From UBA4732 sp963823075 (GTDB lineage: Bacteria > Planctomycetota > Planctomycetia > Gemmatales > Gemmataceae): a stretch of 64,000 nt of DNA. A model generated the notes under the pieces. It was not told where the DNA came from and did not search any database. It was given only the letters and a program-made list of their open reading frames with translations. Positions 17,959-25,818 of this stretch are shown here, one piece after another (position 1 is the stretch's first letter; the number at the start of each line of letters is the position of its first letter). Location: positions 682,001 to 746,000 of the forward strand of contig CAWGKE010000023.1 of NCBI GenBank assembly GCA_963823075.1, in the 5' to 3' direction. A program made the translations under genes and the position numbers.

Positions 17959-19364
17959 TGATGCCGCCTTAGTTGGATCCGCCGGTGGCGGGGGCGACGG
18001 CGACGCGCGATTCGGTCGCGGCCGCCAGTCCCGTCTCCGCGGCTGGCCGGATGGCCTCGGCAGTCCGCGCTGTGCCGGTCCGAGGCGGACGACAAATCCA
18101 CCGCGCTCAAATCCGGCGCCAGGGCCTGCGCCAGGAACGTGCTTTCCCACCGGGCCTTGAGCCGCCAGAGCAGGACCACGCACAGGATGCTGACGCCGGC
18201 GATCACGGCAAAGCCGCTCCCGTAACTCCCCGTCAGCCATTTCAGGCCGCCGAAGACGTTGGGCAGGAAGAAGCCGCCGATTCCGCCGGCCGCCCCGACC
18301 ACGCCGGTCAGGACGCCGATCTCCTTGGGGAAGCGCAGCGGCACCAGCTGGAACACCGAGCCGTTGCCCATGCCCAGCAGGCCCATGACCACGAACAGCA
18401 GGCCGATCGCCCCCGCCAGCGGCGGCAGGAACGCCAGGGCCGCCAGGGCGGCGCCGGCGCACAAGTACTGGACGAGCAGCATCCGCACGCCGCCGAAGCG
18501 GTCGGCGAGGTAGCCGCCGACCGGCCGCAGGAACGAGCCGGACACCACGCACAGGGTCGTGAAGGCGCCGGCGAGGACCGCGCCCGTCTTGGGGTCGTTC
18601 GGGAAATACTGGTCCTTGAAAAAGGTGTTGAGGAAGCTGGAAAGTCCGACGAAGCCGCCGAACGTCACGGAGTAGAACAGGCAGAACCACCAGGCGTCGG
18701 CGTGGACGAGGACGCGGCCGTAGTCGGCGAGCGGCTTCGGCGCCGGCTGGTTGGGGCTGTCCTTCGCCAGGAAGAAGAACACCAGGAACGTGACCGCCAG
18801 CGGCGCAAGCGCGATGGCGAAGACGGCGTGCCAGCCGAGGGCGACGGCGAGCATGGGGCCGAAGAGGGTGGCCAGGGCCGTGCCGCTGTTGCCGGCCCCG
18901 GCGATGCCCATCGCCAGGCCCTGATACTGCGGCGGATACCAGCGGCTGGCCAGCGGCAAGGCCGCGGCGAAGCTCGCCCCGGCCACGCCCAGCATCAGGC
19001 CGACCAGCAGCATCTGCGGCAGCGAACTCACCCACAGCCAGCCGAGCAGCAGCGGCACGGCCGTCAGCGCCATGCCGATCAGGCCGGTGCGCCGGGCGCC
19101 GATGCGGTCGGCCAGGAGACCGAGGACCAGCCGGAGGATCGAGCCGCCGAGCAGCGGCACGGCCAGCATGAGGTTTTTCAGCGGCGCGATCTGCGCAGGT
19201 GCTCGTCCATTGACACGCCGTCGGGCTTCGGGCCAGAAGTCGGCGGAGATGCTCACGGCCAGGGCGCCGACCAGCACCCAGATCGCAAAGCTCGTATCAA
19301 AGTAGAGAAAGGCGCTCAAGAGCGAGGGCCAGTGGCCGGCCTTGCGGAAGTCGCGTAGGTTCAT
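17955..19364 (-). CDS. narK: Nitrate/nitrite MFS transporter NarK family
   Basis: The 469-residue protein has about 12 hydrophobic segments and two Gly-rich nitrate-signature segments typical of NarK/NasA transporters: A-G-A-G-N-S-G-T-A near residue 160 and G-A-A-G-G-I-G-G-F near residue 375. It starts four bases after the nirA stop and overlaps the next gene by four bases, so it belongs to a tightly packed operon. It should import nitrate (or export nitrite) across the inner membrane. The last 40 residues after the final helix are Arg-rich and unlike NarK; either a minor frameshift or a tolerated tail explains this. Confidence 0.93.
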   Translation of the reverse strand: MNLRDFRKAGHWPSLLSAFLYFDTSFAIWVLVGALAVSISADFWPEARRRVNGRAPAQIAPLKNLMLAVPLLGGSILRLVLGLLADRIGARRTGLIGMALTAVPLLLGWLWVSSLPQMLLVGLMLGVAGASFAAALPLASRWYPPQYQGLAMGIAGAGNSGTALATLFGPMLAVALGWHAVFAIALAPLAVTFLVFFFLAKDSPNQPAPKPLADYGRVLVHADAWWFCLFYSVTFGGFVGLSSFLNTFFKDQYFPNDPKTGAVLAGAFTTLCVVSGSFLRPVGGYLADRFGGVRMLLVQYLCAGAALAALAFLPPLAGAIGLLFVVMGLLGMGNGSVFQLVPLRFPKEIGVLTGVVGAAGGIGGFFLPNVFGGLKWLTGSYGSGFAVIAGVSILCVVLLWRLKARWESTFLAQALAPDLSAVDLSSASDRHSADCRGHPASRGDGTGGRDRIARRRRPRHRRIQLRRHQ

Positions 19365-19367
19365 GGT

Positions 19368-21146
19368 TCATTTCCGGGGCAGGTGTCGCACCAGCGGCTC
19401 CAGGGCCGCGGCCAGTTCGTTGCAAGGCACGTCGTACATCAGGTCCTCGGCGACGCGGGCGTTGGGGCCGGACTCTCCCTTGACGAAGACGTGGGCGGCG
19501 TCCACGACCTTGCCGTCCACGCGGCTGCGGCAGCCTTGCAGGCCGATCGTCGCAACCTGATGCAGGCCGCAGCCGGCCGGGCAGCCGGACCAGTGGATGC
19601 TCAGCGGGGCGATCTTCTTGCCGGCCGTGCGTTTCTCCAGCTCGCGGGCCACCTCGATCGCCCAGCCCTTCGTCTCGATCAGGGCGAAGTGGCAGTAGTC
19701 GCTGCCGACGCAGGCGACCAGGCCGCGCATCACGGGGCCAGGGTCGAACGGCAGCTCCTGGAGCAGCGGCTCCTGCGTGAAGGCGCCGACGCGGTCTTCG
19801 GGGATATTGGGGATCAGAAGGTTCTGCTGCACCGTCAGGCGGATCTGGCCGTCGCCATAGCGCTCGGCCAGGTCGGCGACGCCGCGCATCTGGGCCGTCG
19901 TGATGCGGCCGACCGGCACGAGCAAGCCGGCGTAGAACAGGTTCGGCCCGTCGCCGCCGGGCCGCGGCTTCTGCGGATGGATGCCGAGGTGGTCGGCGTG
20001 CGTCGCCTTGCGGATCTCGGGTCCGGCTTCGAGCAGCGGCCGGCCGCAGCGCCGCTCCAGCTCGCCGCGGAACCAGCCGAGGCCCAGATCCTGGATCAGA
20101 AACGCCAGCCGGGCCTTATTGCGCGTTTCGCGGGGGCCGTAGTCGCTGAAGATGCGGACGATGTGGCCGCACAGATGCGGCGCCTCCTCCGGCCGGACGA
20201 ACACGTCGAGCGCCTGGCCGGGCGTGTAGCCGCCGGAGCCTTGCTTGCCGCCGACCACGACGTTGAAGCCCTTGACCTGCGCCCCGTCCAGCTCGCGGTA
20301 AGACGGCACGAGGGCGAGGTCCTGCGTCTCCGTGTGGCAGCAGTTCTCCAGGCAGCCGGTGATCGTGACGTTGAACTTGCGCGGAAGATTAGTGAAATCT
20401 TTATTGTCGAGAATCAGGTCGGTGAACGCCCGGCCGACGCCTGAGGCGTCGAGCAGCTCGTGCGGCGTCAGCCCGGCCGCGGGGCAGCCGCAGACGCCGC
20501 GGATGTTGTCCATGCCGGTCTGCTTCGTCGTCAGCCCGACCGCGTCCAGCCTTCGCCAGATGTCGGGCACGTCGCGGACCGTGAACCAGCGCATCTGCAC
20601 CTGCTGCCGCGTCGTCAGGTCGCAGAAACCCCGGCCGTACTCGTCGGACAGGTCGGCGATGACGCGGAACTGGGCGGCGTCGGTGAAACCGCAGGTGGCG
20701 CGGATGCGGAACATGAAATGGCCCGGCGTCTGCTTGCGGAAGAACAGGCCGTGCCACTTGAAGCGCTGCTTGTCGTCCTCGCTCATCTCCTCCCAGTTGC
20801 CGGTCACGGCGACCTTCTCGATGTCTTCGATGGCGTCGAGACCGTCCTTTTCCCGCTTCATGACCTCGATTTTGTTCTTTTTGAGGGCCGGCGGGTTGCC
20901 GGGGCCGTGCGGCTTGTAAGCGGCGATGACCTGGCCGAGCCGGGCCTGGCAGTCGAGGCAGCCGGGTTTGATCCCGGCCTTGGTGACGTGGGCGAGGCTG
21001 GCGAGGCTGGCGTGCCCGTCGAGGACGGCGCGAGCGAGTCCGGCCTTGGTGGCGCCGGAGCAGGCGCACAGCACCGCGTCGTCCGGCCAATCCGGGAGCG
21101 GCGCGGTTTCCGCCGGGAGAAGCGTACACACCGGATCGGAAGTCAC
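19368..21146 (-). CDS. nirA: Ferredoxin-type nitrite reductase NirA with N-terminal Bfd-like [2Fe-2S] domain
   Basis: GTG 21146 is chosen: GAGG lies seven bases before it, and it begins just ahead of the first domain. Residues about 22-75 hold C-A-C followed 33 residues later by C-L-D-C, a Bfd-like [2Fe-2S] pattern. The nitrite/sulfite reductase core follows in two ferredoxin-like halves. The siroheme-[4Fe-4S] ligands are A-C-V-G-S-D-Y-C and S-G-C-P-A-G-C. The enzyme reduces nitrite by six electrons to ammonium in the cytoplasm. At 592 residues it is longer than plain NirA because of the added domain. As first gene of the operon it supplies the last step of nitrate assimilation. Sulfite reduction is less likely in this context. 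Confidence 0.9.
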   Translation of the reverse strand: MTSDPVCTLLPAETAPLPDWPDDAVLCACSGATKAGLARAVLDGHASLASLAHVTKAGIKPGCLDCQARLGQVIAAYKPHGPGNPPALKKNKIEVMKREKDGLDAIEDIEKVAVTGNWEEMSEDDKQRFKWHGLFFRKQTPGHFMFRIRATCGFTDAAQFRVIADLSDEYGRGFCDLTTRQQVQMRWFTVRDVPDIWRRLDAVGLTTKQTGMDNIRGVCGCPAAGLTPHELLDASGVGRAFTDLILDNKDFTNLPRKFNVTITGCLENCCHTETQDLALVPSYRELDGAQVKGFNVVVGGKQGSGGYTPGQALDVFVRPEEAPHLCGHIVRIFSDYGPRETRNKARLAFLIQDLGLGWFRGELERRCGRPLLEAGPEIRKATHADHLGIHPQKPRPGGDGPNLFYAGLLVPVGRITTAQMRGVADLAERYGDGQIRLTVQQNLLIPNIPEDRVGAFTQEPLLQELPFDPGPVMRGLVACVGSDYCHFALIETKGWAIEVARELEKRTAGKKIAPLSIHWSGCPAGCGLHQVATIGLQGCRSRVDGKVVDAAHVFVKGESGPNARVAEDLMYDVPCNELAAALEPLVRHLPRK

Positions 21147-21351
21147 GGGAAACCTCGCGGCTGGAGGTCGATCCAATCCGCCCCGCGAGGCGCGAAAAGA
21201 GCGGGCGGCGTCGGCAGGACGCCGCATCAATGCGGTCGCGGGAGAGGGATCGGAGAAAGTGAGGCGGGAGAGGGAATGCACCGCCCGCGCGTCCACCACG
21301 CGGGAGGCGGTTTCGCCGCACGATCCAATCTTGGCCAGACGGGGTTGGCAT

Positions 21352-21366
21352 AGCAACTGGAATGCC
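21352..21366 (-). promoter_or_regulatory. Candidate sigma-54 promoter for the nitrate operon
   Basis: On the minus strand the sequence GGCATTCCAGTTGCT matches the -24/-12 pattern, with GG and GC exactly ten bases apart, the spacing sigma-54 requires. It is about 205 bp upstream of the nirA start. Sigma-54 control is common for nitrogen assimilation. No activator site was identified, so this remains a candidate. Confidence 0.35.
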
Positions 21367-21572
21367 GTCCAGGGGCAATCGGCCGGCTGCGACGCAACTG
21401 CTTCGATGTCGTGGAGTTGAGAAAGGGGAGTTAGCGCGGAGGATGCGCAGAGAAAGATCGCGGCCGCACAGTTGTTGGGCAGCCGTTGCGGGCAGAACGG
21501 GCAGGCGGAAGACGCCGCCGCAGGCGCTCCGGCGGAGCGCTCCCCTGTCGGGTCGCGGCTAAACAAGATCGC

Positions 21573-21665
21573 TCACGTCCCGCGCCGGTTGCCGTACAAC
21601 TCGATGTGCAGCCGCGGGCAGTAACGAAAGCCGTGTTCCTTGCACACCTCGACCAGCCACCCAGC
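21573..21665 (-). pseudogene. Duplicated 3' end of queE
   Basis: About 31 codons ending at a stop match the C-terminus of the intact queE at 23406, with only about two amino-acid differences (L-H-I-E for L-H-V-E, and N-R-R-G-T for N-R-P-G-T). The DNA match, about 90 percent, ends abruptly near 21665. Upstream sequence is unrelated. The fragment has no start and cannot fold as QueE. With the intact copy it flanks the prepilin-like and secreted-protein genes in direct orientation, suggesting an insertion or duplication event at the queE 3' end. Confidence 0.85.
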
Positions 21666-21773
21666 CCGGCCCCGGCACTGGGCTGCACCGCATGGGTTAG
21701 GCAGGGGATGCGAGCAATTTGTGCGGCGCGGCCTTTTCGTTGGGCGGCCGTACCAAGGCAAGCGCTATCCTCT

Positions 21774-22631
21774 TCATTGCCAGTCAGGCCCGAGGACTTC
21801 ACCGCCCGCGGGCGTGACCGCGGCCCAAAAGGTGGCCGGCGACATGCCCGGCGAAAGAGTGCGAACGCTGCCGTCGGCCAGCGCGATCAGCATCCCGCTG
21901 GGGTGAGGCGTCTGCGGAATGCGCGGGTCGCAATTTGCCTGCGTCGGTCGCACTTGGAAGGTCAGCGACGGCGGGGGGCTGCTGGGAATCACGTCCGCCA
22001 AGTCCGCGTCCGCAAACGTCGCCCGCCGATCCCTGTCCAACTCCACCCCGTGGAAGTGTTCCGGCGGGCTATAAGGTGTGTACATGGACATGAAGGCTAG
22101 CCAGCGGAAGGAGGTCCCGGCGCAACTCTGGGCGTAATGTTCCGCGAACATGATGGTGTAGGAGGCGCCGTCGGGGAAGCCCTTGTCCAGGTCCACATCG
22201 CCGGTAAACACGAACGCGTTGTCCGCGTAGCTCGTTAGACCGTAGATGTCCGACGGTCCATGCGTAGGGTCCGCAGGGCTGTAGAACACCGGGATGGAGT
22301 AGACATCGCTGAGGCCACCATTCATACTCCCTACATACCGCTTATAGAGATTACCTTGGTCAATATAGGGGAGCAGGATCACATGAACGGATAGCCCCAT
22401 ACGATCGGACAACCCGTCTATAGCCGGAAGACGGTCGCCGTGGTCGGCCGCGTACTGGTGGGCCGCCAGACCAAGTTGCTTTAAGTTGTTGGTGCTTTGG
22501 ATGCGGGCCGCCGCCTCCCGAACCTTCTGGACGGCGGGGAGCAGGAGGCCGATGAGGACGGCGATGATGGCGATCACCACCAAAAGCTCGGTTAACGTGA
22601 ATGCGGCTCGGGCATGGCGCGTGATACGCAT
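21774..22631 (-). CDS. DUF1559 prepilin-like protein
   Basis: The 285-residue protein starts with a type IV pilin-like leader: basic residues, then A-F-T-L-T-E-L-L-V-V-I-A-I-I-A-V-L with the conserved Glu five residues after the cleavage site. L-L-L-P-A-V-Q-K-V-R-E-A-A-A-R follows, the hallmark of the planctomycete DUF1559 family. Near the C-terminus A-L-A-D-G-S-V-R matches the H-x9-D-G-type ending of the family. These proteins are numerous in planctomycetes and are thought to be processed by a prepilin peptidase and assembled in the envelope. A hairpin lies just before the gene. It sits within the segment bounded by the two queE ends. Confidence 0.92.
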   Translation of the reverse strand: MRITRHARAAFTLTELLVVIAIIAVLIGLLLPAVQKVREAAARIQSTNNLKQLGLAAHQYAADHGDRLPAIDGLSDRMGLSVHVILLPYIDQGNLYKRYVGSMNGGLSDVYSIPVFYSPADPTHGPSDIYGLTSYADNAFVFTGDVDLDKGFPDGASYTIMFAEHYAQSCAGTSFRWLAFMSMYTPYSPPEHFHGVELDRDRRATFADADLADVIPSSPPPSLTFQVRPTQANCDPRIPQTPHPSGMLIALADGSVRTLSPGMSPATFWAAVTPAGGEVLGPDWQ

Positions 22632-22649
22632 GATTCTTCTCTCCCAAAC

Positions 22650-22679
22650 GGCCGCCCCGGAACATGTCCGGGGGCGGCC
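22650..22679 (-). terminator. GC-rich hairpin between two minus-strand genes
   Basis: GGCCGCCCCGGA pairs with TCCGGGGGCGGCC (one bulge) around a five-base loop. It lies 29 bp after the stop of the secreted-protein gene and 18 bp before the prepilin-like start. The T-run after it is weak, so it may attenuate rather than terminate transcription. Confidence 0.5.
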
Positions 22680-22708
22680 TCGCCTTTACCAGAGAACATG
22701 TTAACAGG

Positions 22709-23122
22709 TCATGGGCTAAACGGGACCGGGGTGGCGTTCATGGTCGCCGGCTGGTTGTTCCCATCCTTGTAGTTCATAGAGGCGTAGAAAGTGTAGGAGG
22801 TTCCGTGCGTCACGTTGACGACGCACGTAACAGTCTGTGGCCCTTTGCCGGGTTGAGGCGGGTTATATGGCCCGACTGCAACCGGGACATGCACGGTGAT
22901 GCCCAAATATTTGTAAGTGCAGTCGGGGGTGAAGTTTGTGAACGAGGTTTGGTTGCTGTCGAGTTCCATCGTGACGACGAAGGTGGCCTGCGTCGGCGGC
23001 GGCCCGTTGTAGGCGGGGTTGCCGATGCTGATCTGCGTCGTGCCCGCAGCCTGGGCGTGGCTCGGCGCCAGCGTCGCGGCGGCGGCCAGCACCACGAGAG
23101 CCGTCATCCATTTCGCGTTCAT
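22709..23122 (-). CDS. Small secreted protein of unknown function
   Basis: The ATG at 23122 gives a 137-residue protein with a clear signal peptide (M-N-A-K-W-M-T-A-L-V-V-L and an A-Q-A-A cleavage region near residue 26). The mature part is rich in Thr, Asn and Pro and has two cysteines, consistent with an immunoglobulin-like beta sandwich. No named domain is recognised. It is transcribed toward the DUF1559 gene 77 bp downstream and may be co-expressed with it, as an envelope pair. The upstream region is unusually AT-rich for this genome and probably carries its promoter. Confidence 0.7.
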   Translation of the reverse strand: MNAKWMTALVVLAAAATLAPSHAQAAGTTQISIGNPAYNGPPPTQATFVVTMELDSNQTSFTNFTPDCTYKYLGITVHVPVAVGPYNPPQPGKGPQTVTCVVNVTHGTSYTFYASMNYKDGNNQPATMNATPVPFSP

Positions 23123-23279
23123 GCTGTCTGCCCTCTGTACTCCGTCACGCCGCGAGATGACGACGCCGGACCAAAGCGCCCAACAGCCGAGGCGAGGCGG
23201 GCCGTCAAGCCCTCTCGGAATCAAAGGACGACGCTGTTCCTTCGAGATGGTTCCCTTCCGCTTCACGCTTCCGCGCCGT

Positions 23280-23405
23280 GTTGCGGTGTGACAGGATGGG
23301 AGGATGGGAGGATATCATATTGCCAATAGTGAATCAATAGCAATTTCGCATTTTTTCGTTTCGACGCAACGCATTCATTCATAAAGATTTACGACTCAGC
23401 CTTCG
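23280..23405. other. AT-rich intergenic island
   Basis: Between the secreted-protein gene and queE the base composition drops to clearly AT-rich, with runs of T and ATTCATTCAT, in contrast to the GC-rich surroundings. GGATGGGAGGATGGGAGGAT near 23295 is a short tandem repeat. It probably includes the promoter of the gene at 22709-23122 and may mark a junction of acquired DNA. Confidence 0.5.
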
Positions 23406-24092
23406 TTAAGTGCCAGGCCGATTTCCGTATAACTCCACGTGCAGCCGCGGGCAGTAGCGGAAGCCGTGTTCCTTGCACACCTCGACCAGCCAGCCGGCCC
23501 GGCGGTCCAGTTCGTCGCGCGTCACGCCCTGTGGCATCAGCAGCACCTTCGTCCGATCCGCGCCCGGCAATTGGTCCAGCACCGCCTCCACTTCCGCCAC
23601 GTCTTCCGGCCGATCGACCACGAACTTGAGCTGATAATCACAATGATCCATGAAGGCCCGGATCACGTCGTGCCGCAGGCGCAGCCGGTCGTGGCGCCCG
23701 GCCCAGCGGCCGCCCTCGCGCTCGTGCGGCGTGGAGTTCGACAGCTTCGGGCTGAGGCTGGCCAGGTCGCAGGCGATCGGCTTGAACACCGTCGCCGCCG
23801 TTTCGACGGTGATGTGATAAGCGCGCTCGCGCAGGCCGGCGCACAGCGCCTCGACCTCCGGCGCGATCAGCGGCTCGCCGCCGGTGACGACGACGTGCCG
23901 CGTCGGGAACGCCTCCAGCCGGGCCAGTACGTCCGCGACGGACAGGGGCTCGCCGGCCGGCCGCCATGAGGTATATTCCGAGTCGCAGAAGGAGCATCGC
24001 AGGTTGCAGCCAGTGGCGCGCACGAAGGCCGACGGCACGCCCGTGAGGCGGCCTTCGCCCTGAATCGAAAAGAAGATTTCGGATATCTTCAT
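23406..24092 (-). CDS. queE: 7-carboxy-7-deazaguanine synthase (radical SAM)
   Basis: The 228-residue protein starts M-K-I-S-E-I-F-F-S-I-Q-G-E-G, the diagnostic QueE N-terminus. The radical SAM motif is C-N-L-R-C-S-F-C, followed by V-V-V-T-G-G-E-P-L and the C-terminal R-Y-C-P-R-L-H-V-E-L-Y-G. It converts 6-carboxytetrahydropterin to 7-carboxy-7-deazaguanine in queuosine synthesis. A GTG nine bases upstream is an alternative start. queC is elsewhere in the window (49175-49876), so the pathway genes are dispersed. Its 3' end is duplicated at 21573. It is divergent from the glycosyltransferase at 24222. Confidence 0.95.
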   Translation of the reverse strand: MKISEIFFSIQGEGRLTGVPSAFVRATGCNLRCSFCDSEYTSWRPAGEPLSVADVLARLEAFPTRHVVVTGGEPLIAPEVEALCAGLRERAYHITVETAATVFKPIACDLASLSPKLSNSTPHEREGGRWAGRHDRLRLRHDVIRAFMDHCDYQLKFVVDRPEDVAEVEAVLDQLPGADRTKVLLMPQGVTRDELDRRAGWLVEVCKEHGFRYCPRLHVELYGNRPGT

Positions 24093-24157
24093 AGAGCGCA
24101 CTGTTCAGTTCCCGGCTCGCTGGCCTCCCCTCTTCCATCTTATGGCGTGAGACTGTC

Positions 24158-24186
24158 TTGACCCCGTATCCGAAAGCCTTTACGAT
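24158..24186 (+). promoter_or_regulatory. Sigma-70-type promoter for the glycosyltransferase gene
   Basis: TTGACC at 24158-24163 and TACGAT at 24181-24186 are separated by exactly 17 bp, close to the TTGACA/TATAAT consensus. The site lies 35 bp before the ATG at 24222 in the queE/glycosyltransferase divergent spacer. Confidence 0.6.
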
Positions 24187-24221
24187 CTTCGCGCTTCCCC
24201 AACAAGAAAGCGAGGCCGCTC

Positions 24222-25817
24222 ATGGACGAGCCGCGGACGCCGACCCCGATGGATCGGATGGACCTTTGGTTGATCGCGTTGCTCTTCGTCGTCGCGCTCG
24301 GCCTGCGGACGTTCCAGCTGACCACGACGGAAGTGACGGCGCGCGACAGCATCAGCTACATCCACATCGCCTGGCGGCTGGAACACGGCGACTGGCTCAA
24401 AATCCTCCCCGCGGCGCCGCAGCACCCGGGCTATCCGATCGCCGTGCTGGCCGCGTCCCTGCCGGCGCGATTCTTCTTCCCAAACGACTTGCCGTACGCC
24501 ATGCAGCTCGGCGCCCAACTGGCCAGCGCCGCGGCCGGCGTCCTGCTCGTCGTGCCGCTTTACTGGCTCGGCCGGCAGCTGTTCAACGCCCGCGTCGCCT
24601 TCGGGGCCGTGCTGATCTTCCAGTGCCTGCCGTGCAGCGGCCGCATCCTGGCGGACGGCCTTTCCGAGGGCGTGTTCCTGCTCTTCGCCGTCACGGCCCT
24701 GGCCTCCGCGATGCACGCCTTGCGCACCGGCGCCGTCGGCGGCTTCGTCCTGGCGGGGGCGGCGGGCGGCCTGGCGTACCTGACCCGGCCGGAAGGGCTG
24801 CTCATCCCCGCAGCGGCCGGCCTCACGCTGCTGGGAATGCAGGCCGTCGCCGCGTGGCGGCGACCCTGGCGCCGCGTGCTGGCCTGCGGCGCCGCCCTGA
24901 CGATCGCCGTTCTGATCGTCGGCGGACCGTACATGGTTCTCATTCACGGCCTCACGGTCAAGAACACCGGCAACGCCCTCATGCACGACCCGACCGCGGA
25001 GGCCGAGCCGCCGGACGGCGTCGCCGAGGGACCGCCGTTCGCCGTCTGGTCGCAGGGCGACGCCGGCGCGTCCAGCCGTTACGTCTGGGGCCTGACGACG
25101 CTGGCCGAGGTGCTGAGCAAGGCGTTCTTCTTCGTCTTATGGGTCCCGGCGCTGGCGGGCCTGATCTGCTTCCACCGCCGCTTTCGCACGGTCCCCGGGG
25201 CCTGGATGATGCTGCTGGTGTGCGCGGTCCTGGCCGCCCTTCTGTACCGCGTCGCCGTGCGCATGGGATATTTATCCGATCGGCATACGATCCTTATCCT
25301 CGCTTGCGGCATGCCCTGGGCGGCGGCGGCGCTCGACGGCGCGGGGCGGGGCTTGGCGTGGCTGCTGGCGTCGTTCCGGCCGGCCGTCGCGGGGAAGCGC
25401 TGGGCCGACGGCCGGGCCTGGGCGGCGTGTCTGCTGCTCGTCGTGGCGGCGGCGCCGCTGGCGCGGACGCTGGAGCCGCTGCACGGCGACCGCGTCGGCT
25501 TCCGGGCCGCGGGCTACTGGCTGCGACAGCACGCCAGCGCGGAGGAAACCGTCTTCGACCCGTTCGGCTGGACCAGCTACTACGCCGGGCGCTATTTCCG
25601 CGAGGACGCGGTCCTCTATTTCACGGAGGAATCGTTTCCGAAGGGTCCGTGGAATTACGTCGTGGTGGAGAACGGCACGAACGCCCACTCGCACCTCGTC
25701 ACGGTCGCGCGGGCGGAAGAGCTGGCCCGACGCAGCGGCGATCCGATCCATGCGGTCCCCGCCCGGCGCGGCAAGGGAACGGCCGAGATTGACATTTACA
25801 GGGCGCAAAGCCCTTGA
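24222..25817 (+). CDS. Polytopic membrane glycosyltransferase, GT39/ArnT-like
   Basis: The 531-residue protein has about ten membrane helices. The first periplasmic loop contains T-A-R-D-S-I-S-Y-I-H-I-A-W, carrying the acidic residue expected for GT-C glycosyltransferases, followed by H-P-G-Y-P. L-T-R-P-E-G-L-L-I-P in a later loop is also typical of the dolichyl- or undecaprenyl-phosphate-sugar family. A soluble C-terminal domain of about 120 residues follows. It would transfer sugars from a lipid-linked donor to an envelope acceptor; the substrate is unknown. It ends one base from the convergent gene at 25819. Confidence 0.82.
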   Translation: MDEPRTPTPMDRMDLWLIALLFVVALGLRTFQLTTTEVTARDSISYIHIAWRLEHGDWLKILPAAPQHPGYPIAVLAASLPARFFFPNDLPYAMQLGAQLASAAAGVLLVVPLYWLGRQLFNARVAFGAVLIFQCLPCSGRILADGLSEGVFLLFAVTALASAMHALRTGAVGGFVLAGAAGGLAYLTRPEGLLIPAAAGLTLLGMQAVAAWRRPWRRVLACGAALTIAVLIVGGPYMVLIHGLTVKNTGNALMHDPTAEAEPPDGVAEGPPFAVWSQGDAGASSRYVWGLTTLAEVLSKAFFFVLWVPALAGLICFHRRFRTVPGAWMMLLVCAVLAALLYRVAVRMGYLSDRHTILILACGMPWAAAALDGAGRGLAWLLASFRPAVAGKRWADGRAWAACLLLVVAAAPLARTLEPLHGDRVGFRAAGYWLRQHASAEETVFDPFGWTSYYAGRYFREDAVLYFTEESFPKGPWNYVVVENGTNAHSHLVTVARAEELARRSGDPIHAVPARRGKGTAEIDIYRAQSP

Positions 25818-25818
25818 A

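Larger units (their letters stand above)
21147..21773. other. Intergenic region upstream of nirA with queE remnant
   Basis: This 627-bp region separates the nitrate operon from the prepilin-like gene. It contains a candidate sigma-54 promoter at 21352-21366 and a duplicated queE 3' end at 21573-21665. It also holds several short GC-rich inverted repeats in the presumed nirA leader. The frame around 21573-21761 contains only the queE tail joined to unrelated codons and is not considered a gene. Confidence 0.6.

Noticed and set aside
17973..19358. 461-codon plus-strand frame opposite narK
   Set aside because: Gln/Arg/Glu-rich low-complexity translation, antisense to a 12-helix transporter; no start signal.
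21573..21761. Possible small gene containing the queE-like tail
   Set aside because: Only the last 31 codons are related to QueE; the preceding codons are unrelated and there is no ribosome-binding site. Treated as a remnant.
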